Source: JAGNRR01 sp964389575 (GTDB lineage: Bacteria; Bacteroidota; Bacteroidia; Chitinophagales; Chitinophagaceae). From it: a DNA stretch of 64,000 nucleotides. The stretch is taken from assembly GCA_964389575.1 (NCBI GenBank), contig CAYMFF010000004.1, positions 1 through 64,000 of the forward strand, read 5' to 3'. Made by a program: the position numbers and the translations under genes. The notes below the pieces were generated by a model that saw only the letters and a program-made list of their open reading frames with translations, was not told the DNA's origin and did not search any database. Of this stretch, positions 41,961 through 51,858 are shown one piece after another (the first letter of the stretch is position 1; each line of letters begins with the position of its first letter).

Positions 41961-42370
41961 AGCTTTGTCTCACCCATTTTCATAACCAAATCAAACTCCT
42001 TTTTCTTGACCTTGCCTACTGATAATCTCATAAGTCTTACTAAGTCCATGTCTGCTAGTTTAGGTTCTGCTTTAATTGCCTTGAGAGTAACCGGGTTCTT
42101 CATTGCTTTTTTGGGCTTGATGTCAACTGCAACCCATCGGTCATCATCAGTCGTTGGATCTTGATAATGCTCCTTTACAATCTCCACTACTCCAACTATT
42201 TCAAGACCTTCATTGGAGTGATAAAAGAATGCTAAATCCCCTTTTTTCATTTCTTTCATATTGTTCCGCGCTGCGTAATTACGTACTCCATCCCAAAATG
42301 TTTTTTTATCTTTCTTTAAATTATCCCAACTGTATTTAAAGGGCTCAGATTTCATTAACCAATATTGCAT
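41957..42370 (-). CDS. EVE domain protein
   Basis: A 137-residue single-domain protein of the EVE family, related to PUA-like readers of modified DNA or RNA bases. The N-terminus YWLMKSEPFKYSWDNL and the following WDGVRNYAARNNMKEMKKGD are nearly diagnostic (W-x-G-V-R-N-x-x-A-x-x-x-x), as is AFFYHSNEGLEIVGVVEIV. The ATG at 42370 is chosen over a TTG 9 bases upstream, because family members start MxYWLxKSEP. It shares a TTAA stop with the converging kinase gene. Its ligand in this organism is unknown. Confidence 0.94.
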   Translation of the reverse strand: MQYWLMKSEPFKYSWDNLKKDKKTFWDGVRNYAARNNMKEMKKGDLAFFYHSNEGLEIVGVVEIVKEHYQDPTTDDDRWVAVDIKPKKAMKNPVTLKAIKAEPKLADMDLVRLMRLSVGKVKKKEFDLVMKMGETKL

Positions 42371-42386
42371 GTCTTTCAATTTTTTT

Positions 42387-42394
42387 CAAATTTA
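42387..42394 (-). promoter_or_regulatory. Bacteroidota -7 promoter element (TAAATTTG) for the EVE gene
   Basis: A perfect TAnnTTTG on the minus strand, 16 bases before the ATG at 42370. It supports that start. Confidence 0.5.
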
Positions 42395-42423
42395 CAAAGT
42401 ATTTTTCTCCTATTTTTACACAA

Positions 42424-44943
42424 ATGTCTCAAAGATTATACTACTTCGTTTTTATTATTCTAATTACAAGTTGCGCTGTAAAAAAACCAACTGAAAATCC
42501 GGTTATATTAAAGCCAATTAAAATCAGTAATAAGAATAAATTATTTCGTCAAAATCCTCCTAAAAAGATTGACCTCTTACATACAGAACTAAATGTATCC
42601 TTTGATTGGGAAAAGCATTTATGTTTTGGAAAAGAAAAAATAATTTTAACTCCCTACAGCTATGCAATTGATTCTTTCAAGCTAGACGCTAAAAACTTTC
42701 AAATAAAAAATATAAAACTTAGTAAAAATGGCTTGCCATTTGCTTTTAGAAAACGGTATAATAATAAAAAACTTAGCATTTACCTCCATAAAAAGATACT
42801 GCCTACTGACACGCTATTACTCACCTTAAATTATATCGCATCGCCTGATAAAAATCAATCCAATGGAAGTAAGGCTATTAAAGATGATAAAGGGTTATAC
42901 TTCATAAACACAAATGGCGCAGAGCCACATAAACCCATGCAATTGTGGACGCAAGGAGAAACCGAATCAAATTCGAACTGGTTTGTAACCACCGATAAGC
43001 CATTTGAGAAAATGACTTTTGATATCAACATTACGGTTCACGACACGCTAACGACCTTAAGCAACGGTCTAATGACGAAAAGTATTACCAAAGAAAATAA
43101 TCTACGTACAGATTATTGGCAAGTCACCAAGCCAATGAGTGCTTATTTAGTAATGATGGCGATTGGTAAGTTTAAAAAGACCCTAGACCGCAGTTACTAT
43201 GGAAAAGAAGTAAGCTATTATTTAGAAAACGCTTATCACAAATACGCCAAAAGCATTTTTAATCATACGCCCGAAATGATTGAATTCTTTTCTTCAAAAC
43301 TTCAATATCCGTATCCTTGGCAAAAGTATTCCCAAGTAGTCGTTCGAGATTTTGTCTCTGGTGCAATGGAAAACACGAGTGCTACTCTACATGGTGATTT
43401 TGTTCAAAAAAATTCACGAGAATTATTAGACAGCAAGAACGACGGCATTGTGGCGCATGAACTTTTTCACCATTGGTTTGGAGACTTGGTAACCTGTGCT
43501 TCATGGTCTCACTTAACACTCAATGAAGGTTTTGCAACATTTGGCGAGCAACTATGGTTTGGACATAAATATGGTAAAGAAGCAGAACTTAAAAGAATAT
43601 ATAAAAGCATGAATTCGTACTTGCGTTATTCTGAACGTAATGATAAACCCATTGTTCGGTTTTACTATAACGATAAAGAAGAACTCTTTAATTCTATTAC
43701 TTACCAAAAAGGTGCTCGCGTATTGAACTTATTAAAATTTACATTGGGAGAAGAGAAATTCTTTACTGGAGTAAAAAATTATTTAACTAAATACGAATAC
43801 AACACCGCACAAATAGAAAACCTAAGACATGAATTTGAAAAAGTATCTGGTAAAGACCTTCGTTATTTTTTCAAACAATGGTTTCTTACCGGTGGTCATC
43901 CAATTGTAGATGTAGAATATGATAAAGAGAACGGACAACTTTTGGTAAAGCAAGTTCAGAAAAAGGAGGTTTTTCACTTTCCATTTCAGTATAGAATTGG
44001 CGATGTTATCAAAACTGTTTTCTGCACGAAGAAAAAAACGACTATCAAATTAACAGAAAGCAATAGTTCCTTGATTTATCCAGATCCTAATGGCATATTC
44101 ATTGGGAAAATAAACAATAAGCTCTTCGACGAAAATAATCTACTCGAATATTTCAAAAATGCCAATAACTACATTGAAAAAATGAGACTTATTGATAAAT
44201 CAAAAGATAAGAAGAACCGTTCAATACAAGAAGATCAAATGTTACTCAACGCCTTGAATGATGGCAATCCAGAGATTTCTTATGCAGCCATGCGAAAAAT
44301 CAACTGGGAAGACGAAACGAATATTAATAATGCAAAAGAAGACTTAAAGCGAATTGCGCATTTTAGTTCTCATTCTAACCAGAAATCGCAGGCTATTTAT
44401 GTACTAGGCGGTTTGGGCGACAACCTTCTTTTTAAAGATTTTGTAACATGGAGTGAAGATTCGTCTTATCAAGTGGCCGCTGCAGGTCTTTATGCTATAA
44501 ATAAAATTAAACCTTTAGAAGCATTGCGCATTGCAAATGCGCTAGAGCAAGATGCCGAATCTGCCCTCTTCAATCAGCTCAGCACTGTTTATGCAGAACA
44601 GGCTGATAGCAATAGCGATTATTTTGAAAACGAATTATTACATCGTTTTGGTTCTGAACGAAATCATTTGATAACTTCTTATCAACATTGGGCCAAACGC
44701 TTTGGACCGTCGCAACAAAATACTTTTTGGAAAACTATCATGAATCGAGCAAAGCAAGATGAAAATAAATGGACTCGTTTTTATGCCATGAAAAACTTAC
44801 ATGAATTATCAAAAGACAGCAAATCAATTAGTGAAAATCAAAAAAATGAATTGATGCAAGTAATGCAAAATGAAAAAGAAGGAGCCGTTAAAAGGAGACT
44901 ACAAATTCTAAAAATATTGCCCACAGAAAAATTAGAAAAATGA
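42424..44943 (+). CDS. M1 family metallopeptidase, lipoprotein
   Basis: An 839-residue zinc aminopeptidase of family M1. The N-terminus ends in ILITSC, a lipobox with C17. The exopeptidase motif FVSGAMENTSA (GAMEN, substrate N-terminus recognition) comes near residue 313, then the zinc site HELFHHWFGD at 345-354 (H345, H349 and a downstream glutamate in LNEGFATFGEQ). The C-terminal 270 residues are helical HEAT/ARM-like repeats. It would trim N-terminal residues from peptides in the periplasm or at the outer membrane. Its stop overlaps the pfkA start by an ATGA, an unusual pairing. Confidence 0.92.
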   Translation: MSQRLYYFVFIILITSCAVKKPTENPVILKPIKISNKNKLFRQNPPKKIDLLHTELNVSFDWEKHLCFGKEKIILTPYSYAIDSFKLDAKNFQIKNIKLSKNGLPFAFRKRYNNKKLSIYLHKKILPTDTLLLTLNYIASPDKNQSNGSKAIKDDKGLYFINTNGAEPHKPMQLWTQGETESNSNWFVTTDKPFEKMTFDINITVHDTLTTLSNGLMTKSITKENNLRTDYWQVTKPMSAYLVMMAIGKFKKTLDRSYYGKEVSYYLENAYHKYAKSIFNHTPEMIEFFSSKLQYPYPWQKYSQVVVRDFVSGAMENTSATLHGDFVQKNSRELLDSKNDGIVAHELFHHWFGDLVTCASWSHLTLNEGFATFGEQLWFGHKYGKEAELKRIYKSMNSYLRYSERNDKPIVRFYYNDKEELFNSITYQKGARVLNLLKFTLGEEKFFTGVKNYLTKYEYNTAQIENLRHEFEKVSGKDLRYFFKQWFLTGGHPIVDVEYDKENGQLLVKQVQKKEVFHFPFQYRIGDVIKTVFCTKKKTTIKLTESNSSLIYPDPNGIFIGKINNKLFDENNLLEYFKNANNYIEKMRLIDKSKDKKNRSIQEDQMLLNALNDGNPEISYAAMRKINWEDETNINNAKEDLKRIAHFSSHSNQKSQAIYVLGGLGDNLLFKDFVTWSEDSSYQVAAAGLYAINKIKPLEALRIANALEQDAESALFNQLSTVYAEQADSNSDYFENELLHRFGSERNHLITSYQHWAKRFGPSQQNTFWKTIMNRAKQDENKWTRFYAMKNLHELSKDSKSISENQKNELMQVMQNEKEGAVKRRLQILKILPTEKLEK

Positions 44944-45911
44944 AAAAAATAGGAGTCTTAACCAGTGGCGGCGACGCACCCGGAATGAATGCTGCCATCA
45001 GAGCCGTTTGCCGAACGGCGATTAATAACAAGCTTGAATGCCACGGTATTATGAGAGGCTATCAAGGATTAATAGAAAATGATATAAAAAGACTATCAAC
45101 CACCGATGTTGCCAACATTCTTCAGCATGGTGGCACAGTATTAAAAACGGCTCGAAGCAAAGACTTCTTCTCTGCTGAGGGTCGGGAAAAAGCGGCTAAC
45201 AATTTAAAAGAAAGAGGAATCGAAGCCCTAGTTGTTATTGGTGGTGACGGAAGTTTCAGAGGTGCTTTTAAAATATTTACTGAGCATGATATTAAAGTAA
45301 TTGGCATTCCTGGTACAATAGATAATGATATTCCCGGCACTGATTATACTATTGGCTATGATACAGCACTCAATACTGCGGTTTCCGCTATTGATAAAAT
45401 CAGAGATACTGCAGAGGCCCATGATCGAATTTTTATTGTAGAAGTTATGGGTCGAGATGCGGGCTATCTTGCTCTGAATAGTGGAATTTCATGCGGCGCA
45501 AGACACATTTTCATCCCGGAAGAACAGGAAGATATTGAAGCCTTTTTAAAAGATGTAACGGATGACCGAAACCGAAAAAAAATGACCAACTTAATTATAG
45601 TAGCCGAGGGTGATGAATTTGGCGGTGCGCAAAAGTTGAACGAATATCTATTAAAAGAACTACCAGAACTTCAAAGCAGAGTGACTATTCTTGGACACAT
45701 ACAACGAGGAGGTTCGCCAACAGCCAATGACCGAATTTTGGCTAGCCGAATGGGATATGCCGCTGTACATGCTTTATTAAAAGGAAATAGTGGGAATATG
45801 ATTGGCATTCAAGGCGATCAAATGGTTAGCTTCCCTTTTGCTGAAATGCAAAACTATGAGCATAAAGTAAACAAAGAACTCACTGAAATAGCGCGAGTAC
45901 TATCTAAATAA
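44940..45911 (+). CDS. pfkA: ATP-dependent 6-phosphofructokinase
   Basis: A 323-residue glycolytic kinase that phosphorylates fructose 6-phosphate. The N-terminus IGVLTSGGDAPGMNAAIRA binds ATP. GGDGSFRGA holds the GGDGS motif of ATP-using enzymes (pyrophosphate-dependent ones usually have GGDD or GGDGT). The catalytic loop is PGTIDNDIPGTDYTIG, with VEVMGRDAGYLAL, LGHIQRGGSP and RMGYAAVHAL further on. Length is normal. It overlaps the M1 peptidase stop by 4 bases, so translation may be coupled. The opposing enzyme fbp lies 8 kb away. Confidence 0.96.
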   Translation: MKKIGVLTSGGDAPGMNAAIRAVCRTAINNKLECHGIMRGYQGLIENDIKRLSTTDVANILQHGGTVLKTARSKDFFSAEGREKAANNLKERGIEALVVIGGDGSFRGAFKIFTEHDIKVIGIPGTIDNDIPGTDYTIGYDTALNTAVSAIDKIRDTAEAHDRIFIVEVMGRDAGYLALNSGISCGARHIFIPEEQEDIEAFLKDVTDDRNRKKMTNLIIVAEGDEFGGAQKLNEYLLKELPELQSRVTILGHIQRGGSPTANDRILASRMGYAAVHALLKGNSGNMIGIQGDQMVSFPFAEMQNYEHKVNKELTEIARVLSK

Positions 45912-45967
45912 CGCTATAATTTTAATATTATATAACATTATTAAAAAAGACTAAAAGCATTTGGTTG

Positions 45968-45975
45968 TACCTTTG
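45968..45975 (+). promoter_or_regulatory. Bacteroidota -7 promoter element (TACCTTTG) for the DUF6089 gene
   Basis: A perfect TAnnTTTG, only 4 bases before the ATG at 45980, predicting a leaderless or near-leaderless mRNA. It also rules out a TTG start 15 bases upstream. Confidence 0.6.
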
Positions 45976-45979
45976 TATT

Positions 45980-46825
45980 ATGCGTCTTATAGCATTTGTA
46001 ATCATAATTTTAAGTAGTGTTTCGTTCGATGCGAACTGTCAAGTTTACTATCGAAACACTGAGTTTGGAATTAGTGCTGGTGGTGCAAATTATTTTGGAG
46101 ATTTAAATCAAGAATATGGCTTTGATTACTTTCGTCAAAGTGGAGGTGCATTTATTAAATACAACTTCTCTCCTTACATAGCCTTACGTTTAGCCGGCAA
46201 CTATGCTCATGTAGGATTTGCCGATAGCTATACGCAAAACTTTTTTCAACAGCAACGCAACTTGAGTTTCAAATCTGATATATATGAAGCCTCATTGATG
46301 GCTGATTTTCACTTTTTCAAATATGATATTGGCGATTTTGATAATAGATACACTCCCTATATCTCTTTGGGTGTTGGTGTTTTTAATTACGACCCATATG
46401 CAGAGATTGATGACACCCGTGTTAGGCTGCGTCCATTAGGCACAGAAGGACAATCTTACCCCCAATTTAGTGATCGAAAGTACACAACTACAGCCGTTAG
46501 CTTTCCAATAGGTGCCGGTATAAAATTTTGGTTAGCCAAAGGCATGACCGTAGGGTTTGAAGTAATTAATCGAATGACTACAACGGATTATTTGGACGAT
46601 GTAAGTGCCACTTATGTTGGAGCTGATTTATTCCCTAATAACTCGGGATCACCTTATCCAACATTTGCGAGCCAACTTCAAGATCGATCTCCAGAAGTAA
46701 CCAACACGCCCATTGGAATTCAAGGACGACAACGTGGTATTAGTTCGACAAGAGATCAATTTTTAACCGCACATTTATTTATCAGTTTTCGATTACCTAC
46801 TTATCGTTGTCCTGACACTCGTTAA
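45980..46825 (+). CDS. DUF6089 (PorG-like) outer membrane protein
   Basis: A 281-residue exported beta-barrel protein. The signal peptide is RLIAFVIIILSSVSFDANC, followed by the family opening YRNTEFGISAGGANYFGDLN. The body alternates aromatic and polar residues as barrel strands do (IALRLAGNYAHVGFAD, YTPYISLGVGVFNYDPYA), and it ends in LFISFRLPTYRCPDTR. This is the DUF6089 family, which includes PorG, an outer-membrane component of the type IX secretion machinery. Two T9SS substrates lie elsewhere in the window, but no other T9SS machinery gene does. The ATG at 45980 is chosen because the only upstream alternative lies inside the promoter. hscA follows after 8 bases. Confidence 0.8.
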   Translation: MRLIAFVIIILSSVSFDANCQVYYRNTEFGISAGGANYFGDLNQEYGFDYFRQSGGAFIKYNFSPYIALRLAGNYAHVGFADSYTQNFFQQQRNLSFKSDIYEASLMADFHFFKYDIGDFDNRYTPYISLGVGVFNYDPYAEIDDTRVRLRPLGTEGQSYPQFSDRKYTTTAVSFPIGAGIKFWLAKGMTVGFEVINRMTTTDYLDDVSATYVGADLFPNNSGSPYPTFASQLQDRSPEVTNTPIGIQGRQRGISSTRDQFLTAHLFISFRLPTYRCPDTR

Positions 46826-46833
46826 AAAACATT

Positions 46834-48684
46834 ATGGCTAAAATTAGTATTAACCTTGCAACCGGAGGCATACAGAAAGATGAAGTAATTGTTGGAATAG
46901 ACCTGGGCACCACAAATAGTCTCGTGGCGGTTATTCACCCTGAAACTAAAAAACCAATAGCGCTTAAAGAAATCGATCAGCAATCTATCGTTCCTTCAAT
47001 CATACATTTTGGTGATACAATTTCGATAGGAAATGATGCCAAAGAATACTTAGAGACCGATGCGCAAAATACTATTTATAGTGTAAAACGCTTATTAGGC
47101 CGATCTTATGAAGATATAAAAGAACAGCAAGATTACTTTTCTTACAAAATAATAGACAACGAACAGTCTGAACTTGTGAAAGTTCAAGTCGGCGAAACAT
47201 TTTATAGTCCCATTGAACTTTCATCTTACATTTTAAAAGAATTGAAGAAAAGAGCAGAACATATATTAAAGACTAATGTCAACAAATGTGTTATTACAGT
47301 TCCCGCCTATTTTAATGACTCGCAACGACAAGCAACACGCGACGCAGGAAAACTAGCCGGCTTAGAAGTTCTGAGAATTATAAATGAACCAACCGCCGCT
47401 AGTTTGGCTTATGGCATCGGAACAGACAGTAGCACTGAAAAAACCATCGCCGTATATGACTTAGGTGGTGGAACATTTGATGTTTCTATTTTAAAGTTAT
47501 CTGATGGAGTTTTTGATGTTTTAAGTACGAATGGTGATACTTATCTGGGTGGCGATGATTTTGATAAAGCAATTTTCGACCACTTCGTTCAAGAAATGGA
47601 GTTAACAGAGGATTTCTTCGACGATAAAGAGAAAGTACAACAACTAAGACTACTCAGCGAAAAAGCAAAAAAAGTATTGAGTCAGCAAGACGAGTTTTCA
47701 AGTTCTTTTTTAAATAAGAAAATATCTATATCTCAAAATACCTTTAATCAATTAATAAAACCATTAGTTAAAAGAACTATTGAAAGCTGTAAAAAAGCAA
47801 TACAAGACAGTGAAATAGATAAAAGCGAAATTGACGAAATAGTCATGGTTGGAGGCTCTACCCGAGTCCCCTTTGTTCAAAAAGAAGTGACCCAATACTT
47901 TGATAAAGAAGTAGATAATAGCGTGAATCCTGACGAGGTGGTAGCTCTGGGCGCCGCTATACAAGCAGATATTCTAGCTGGCAATACAACAGACGTTCTA
48001 CTACTAGACGTAACGCCTTTATCTCTTGGCTTAGAAACTATGGGCGGTCTAATGGATGTTTTGATTCCTAGAAATTCAAAAATTCCTTCTCAGGCATCTC
48101 GAGAATACACCACACAAAAAGATGGACAAACGGGTATCGAAATCAGTGTTTTTCAAGGCGAGCGAGATTTAGTAAGTGATAATAGAAAACTAGGTGCTTT
48201 TACGTTGAAAAACATCCCTCCTATGCCTGCGGGTTTAGCTAAGGTAGAAATCAAATTTATTCTAAACGCTGACGGCATTCTAAAAGTAAAAGCTACTGAA
48301 TTACGAAGCAATACCGCGCAAGAAATTGATATCAAACCTCAATATGGATTAACGGATGAAGCCGTTGAAAATATGCTTATGGCTTCCATGGAACATGCAA
48401 AAGAAGATATAGCTACGCGATCATTAATTGAAGCAAAAACAGAAGCAGAACATTTGATAGATCAAAGTGAAAAGTTTATTCAAAAACATGCAAGTTTTAT
48501 CAGCGCTGATGAAATAAAGAACACCAACGTACAAATAGAAATATTAAAAGTTGCAATAGAACGCAAAGACAAAAATGCTATTCAACTTGAACAAGAAAAA
48601 CTAAATGATATTAGTAGGCCCTATGCCGAGCGTGTTATGGATCAAGCAGTGGCAAATGCTATGACCGGTAAAAATATAAAATAA
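46834..48684 (+). CDS. hscA: Fe-S cluster assembly chaperone HscA (Hsp70 family)
   Basis: A 616-residue Hsp70-type ATPase. The nucleotide-binding domain has VGIDLGTTNSLVAV, VITVPAYFNDSQRQATRDAG, INEPTAASLAYGIG, VYDLGGGTFDVSIL and MVGGSTRVPFVQ. The substrate domain begins LLDVTPLSLGLETMGG, which with the N-terminal lead KISINLATGG separates HscA from DnaK. HscA helps move clusters from the IscU scaffold. Its usual partners (hscB, iscU, fdx) are not in the window. It lies 8 bases after the DUF6089 gene and converges on the OmpA-like gene. Confidence 0.9.
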   Translation: MAKISINLATGGIQKDEVIVGIDLGTTNSLVAVIHPETKKPIALKEIDQQSIVPSIIHFGDTISIGNDAKEYLETDAQNTIYSVKRLLGRSYEDIKEQQDYFSYKIIDNEQSELVKVQVGETFYSPIELSSYILKELKKRAEHILKTNVNKCVITVPAYFNDSQRQATRDAGKLAGLEVLRIINEPTAASLAYGIGTDSSTEKTIAVYDLGGGTFDVSILKLSDGVFDVLSTNGDTYLGGDDFDKAIFDHFVQEMELTEDFFDDKEKVQQLRLLSEKAKKVLSQQDEFSSSFLNKKISISQNTFNQLIKPLVKRTIESCKKAIQDSEIDKSEIDEIVMVGGSTRVPFVQKEVTQYFDKEVDNSVNPDEVVALGAAIQADILAGNTTDVLLLDVTPLSLGLETMGGLMDVLIPRNSKIPSQASREYTTQKDGQTGIEISVFQGERDLVSDNRKLGAFTLKNIPPMPAGLAKVEIKFILNADGILKVKATELRSNTAQEIDIKPQYGLTDEAVENMLMASMEHAKEDIATRSLIEAKTEAEHLIDQSEKFIQKHASFISADEIKNTNVQIEILKVAIERKDKNAIQLEQEKLNDISRPYAERVMDQAVANAMTGKNIK

Positions 48685-48695
48685 GTTACTGGAAG

Positions 48696-51600
48696 TTATT
48701 TTACGTAAAGCACTTCTACCCGTCTGTTCTGGCTCTTACCCGTCTTTGTTTTATTATCAGCTAATGGGTCTTCGTCACCATTAAAGTCCATTGTGATGCT
48801 GTTACGGTTCACACCTTTCAACACTAAATAGTTTCGCACTTGTTGAGCTCTTCTTTTAGACAAAGCCAAATTAGCCGCAGCATTCCCCGTTGCATCAGCG
48901 TGACCCGTAAGCTTAATATTTAAGGCAGGATACTTTTTTAATTGCATGGCATAGTAATCAAGCTTACTTCTATATATTTCTTTCACCGAAGCAGAATTTA
49001 CGTCAAATAAAATAAAATAGGCAGGCATTTCTAACAAACGACCTTCTGTATTATCTACTTCAACTTTTACTTCTTTGGTTTCAGTTTTTGTAATAATATT
49101 ATTCTTTTCAATGGTGTTGGTTATCGTATCTCGAACAATTTTAGTAACAACTGTTTCAACTGGTTTTTCTAAATAGATAGTATCACGAATAATCTTGACA
49201 TCAGTATTATTAGTAACAACGTTCGTTGATCGAGTATTCTTTCCGTTATTAAAAGGCACCCAATTTACTTTTCTTTTTTCGGTTTTTTTGTAATCCTTTA
49301 ATTCAGAACGCAAGGCTCTAATTTCTTTCTGTAGACTTTCATACTGCGCATTGTTTTCATATGAAGATGCTTTATTTACGTTTGCATTATATCGGTAGAT
49401 ATTCGAACCTTCTTTGCGGTTACTATAAAATCGATCCACTTCAATTGGTGTAATGTTGGGCGAATTATTTGTTCTGACATTATTATCATAGCCCAATTGT
49501 GGCGATTCGTGATAATACGTTTTTACTGGTTTTACTGCCAAATACTCCTTCGTTCTTAAATTTTGCATGGTTAAGCCTAAAGCCGATAAAGCTTCTTTAT
49601 CAGACTCTTTTGCACTTAATTCAATAATTTCGTTTTCTTTGGTTATTTCAGCTGCAATAATATCTAACTTGGTATTCTTGGCATCTAATGCTAACAACTC
49701 CTTACGCAATTCAAATAATTGAGTTTCAGAACTTAAAACGGAACCAATGGTATCACCATTCGTTCCGTTCCAGACAAAATTGTTGTTGTAGAAGTAATCG
49801 TTACTTAACGAATCAATTTTTTTTTTACTCTCCTCGTTGGAAGTTCCGTTTTTAATGCGCTCTTGCTCCTTTTCCATTTCGTCCAGCAAATTTTGTTTTT
49901 GCTTTAGCTTGTACTTAAGATACTCAATTTGCTGTTGCATATTATTTAGCTCTGGCGAATCAGAATTAACATTATTGTACTCCTCATAAGTGGTATTATC
50001 ATCAATGGTTACTTCACGCTGAATGCTTTCTCCAGATTGAGGATCAACATCTATTATTTGCTGTCTATTCTTTTTAGCACCTGAAGATGTGTTGTAATTA
50101 TTAATAATAATTTGAATCGGACGAACCGGCTCTTTCTTTTCTTCTTTCTCAATTATCTTTTCATTTTCTATTTCAACCTCTTTTTCGATAATTTTCTCCG
50201 AATTTGTGTTGTTATTTATGATAGTGGTTTCATCCTTTTCGTTGGTAAATTTCTTGAACCAATTTGCCGCCTTACTAGGTTTACCGTGGGCAAAAGGAAG
50301 CTTAAATCCAACATGCAAATCGGCAGATTGAATATTATCTTTTTTGAACAACGTCAACACATTAGATGTTCCGACAAATAAAGGTCCAACGCGAACTGTA
50401 CTTCCAATAGTAAAGTCTTTGTCTTCATTATTATTGTTATTGTAAACTAATGGCACATACAATCCTACCGCTCTGCTTTCCCAACGTGGGGTTACGGCAT
50501 AATAATTTGGTGTGAAAACTCTATAATCAGCATCCTTGTTTAAACTATTAAATGGCAGATAAGCCATTGCATTCACATAAAACCCTTTAAAAAGGTGCCA
50601 GTCAAATTGCGCACTAAGCGCAGTTGGCATGGCCACCGTGTAAGAGGTTACATTTGCAAAATTAGTATCCAAATAATCTACATTTTTACTAATAAAAGTA
50701 TCTAAGGTTTGAACATTTCGAATTCCGTTATTCTTAAGATTTATTAAATTAGGCGTAGATGCAAAATCACGGGCCAATGGCGTTGAATTAAAAGTAAGCT
50801 GACCAACATCTACTAAAGAAACTCCTAGTTTAAAGGAATACTTATTTTTATCACGTCTTGTACTGGTATAAACATCGTCGCCTTCTTTATTCAGTTTTAA
50901 AAACTTAAACTTATTTATGCGCCCTCTAAACTCATAAACTAGACCTGCGTCGAAACCAAAACCGTTTGCGTCAGGTCGATAGTCTCCTATTTGACCAGAA
51001 ATATTTGTTTCACTGTGGCCATATCGTACTTTACTTCCGACTAATCGTAAGGTTGAATCATTATTGGCAATAGCGTCCATATCATCGGCATGTAAATACC
51101 AAGAAGAAATTCCTCCTAAATATTTACCGGTTACACCTGCTTTCAAAAAGTGCTTGCCGTTATCAATTAAAACTCTTCCGTAAGTCAGACTTCCTTCAAA
51201 CCAATTTAAAGCTGATAAATCCATACCATCCAAGTTATATCGAACACCATAGGTTGGAGAATGCTGCCATTCATCATAAAGCTGTTTGGCAAAATCTGAA
51301 TTCATATTATCTACTGCTATAGCCGTGCGAGATTGTAATCCAATCGCAATACCGGATTTTTTTCCGGTTGTTAGAAGTAAGGATGGCAAATTCAATCGAT
51401 TGCTTAAATTGAACTGAACACTATTTCCCGAAACAGCATTTTCAGTCATTACATTTCTCTTGAAATCGTCATATGAATCATAATCATCAAAAGAAAAACG
51501 ATTATTTACAAAGTAGTTTCGCGAAAGACCAATATAATTATTCTGAAATCCAATATTCGTAGAAACCAAATTAAGTTCCCACTTATAACGATTATCAGCA

Positions 51601-51728
51601 ACATTAGCTGGCTGCAACATTACACCCTGTATACCAGAATAATTTCCTGTGCTTAATCCTAGGTAATCTTGTGCATCTGCCGAAGCTATTGCCAGAACAG
51701 AACAAAAAAGTAGTAGTAGTTTTTTCAT
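48696..51728 (-). CDS. DUF5723 / OmpA-domain outer membrane protein
   Basis: A 1010-residue exported protein in three parts. After a signal peptide (KLLLLFCSVLAIASADA), residues 20 to about 500 form a DUF5723-type barrel domain (YLGLSTGNYSGIQGVMLQPAN, then aromatic-rich strands). The middle region, about 500-880, is charged and partly coiled coil, with N- and E-rich runs. The C-terminal 115 residues are a complete OmpA domain that binds peptidoglycan: LTGHADATGNAAANLALSKRRAQQVRNYL and GKSQNRRVEV. It probably links outer membrane and cell wall. The middle region has low complexity and could vary between strains. Confidence 0.86.
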   Translation of the reverse strand: MKKLLLLFCSVLAIASADAQDYLGLSTGNYSGIQGVMLQPANVADNRYKWELNLVSTNIGFQNNYIGLSRNYFVNNRFSFDDYDSYDDFKRNVMTENAVSGNSVQFNLSNRLNLPSLLLTTGKKSGIAIGLQSRTAIAVDNMNSDFAKQLYDEWQHSPTYGVRYNLDGMDLSALNWFEGSLTYGRVLIDNGKHFLKAGVTGKYLGGISSWYLHADDMDAIANNDSTLRLVGSKVRYGHSETNISGQIGDYRPDANGFGFDAGLVYEFRGRINKFKFLKLNKEGDDVYTSTRRDKNKYSFKLGVSLVDVGQLTFNSTPLARDFASTPNLINLKNNGIRNVQTLDTFISKNVDYLDTNFANVTSYTVAMPTALSAQFDWHLFKGFYVNAMAYLPFNSLNKDADYRVFTPNYYAVTPRWESRAVGLYVPLVYNNNNNEDKDFTIGSTVRVGPLFVGTSNVLTLFKKDNIQSADLHVGFKLPFAHGKPSKAANWFKKFTNEKDETTIINNNTNSEKIIEKEVEIENEKIIEKEEKKEPVRPIQIIINNYNTSSGAKKNRQQIIDVDPQSGESIQREVTIDDNTTYEEYNNVNSDSPELNNMQQQIEYLKYKLKQKQNLLDEMEKEQERIKNGTSNEESKKKIDSLSNDYFYNNNFVWNGTNGDTIGSVLSSETQLFELRKELLALDAKNTKLDIIAAEITKENEIIELSAKESDKEALSALGLTMQNLRTKEYLAVKPVKTYYHESPQLGYDNNVRTNNSPNITPIEVDRFYSNRKEGSNIYRYNANVNKASSYENNAQYESLQKEIRALRSELKDYKKTEKRKVNWVPFNNGKNTRSTNVVTNNTDVKIIRDTIYLEKPVETVVTKIVRDTITNTIEKNNIITKTETKEVKVEVDNTEGRLLEMPAYFILFDVNSASVKEIYRSKLDYYAMQLKKYPALNIKLTGHADATGNAAANLALSKRRAQQVRNYLVLKGVNRNSITMDFNGDEDPLADNKTKTGKSQNRRVEVLYVK

Positions 51729-51838
51729 ATTCGTATTAGTTTGAGTACAAATATTGTGTTTTAAAATTTAGGAAATGCTAAGCAGTTATTAAAACGACTG
51801 AATTATGGTTAATGACTAATTAAGCGTTTATAAAGTGT

Positions 51839-51846
51839 TAGTTTTG
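51839..51846 (+). promoter_or_regulatory. Bacteroidota -7 promoter element (TAGTTTTG) for ribD
   Basis: A perfect TAnnTTTG 12 bases before the ATG at 51859; it rules out the GTG 24 bases upstream as the start. No FMN riboswitch fold was recognised in the region. Confidence 0.5.
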
Positions 51847-51858
51847 AGGACCAATATC

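Noticed and set aside
45965..45979. TTG start for the DUF6089 protein
   Set aside because: The codon lies across the -7 promoter element, so it would not be transcribed.
51729..51858. FMN riboswitch upstream of ribD
   Set aside because: None of the conserved FMN-element blocks is present and a -7 promoter element lies only 12 bases before the start.
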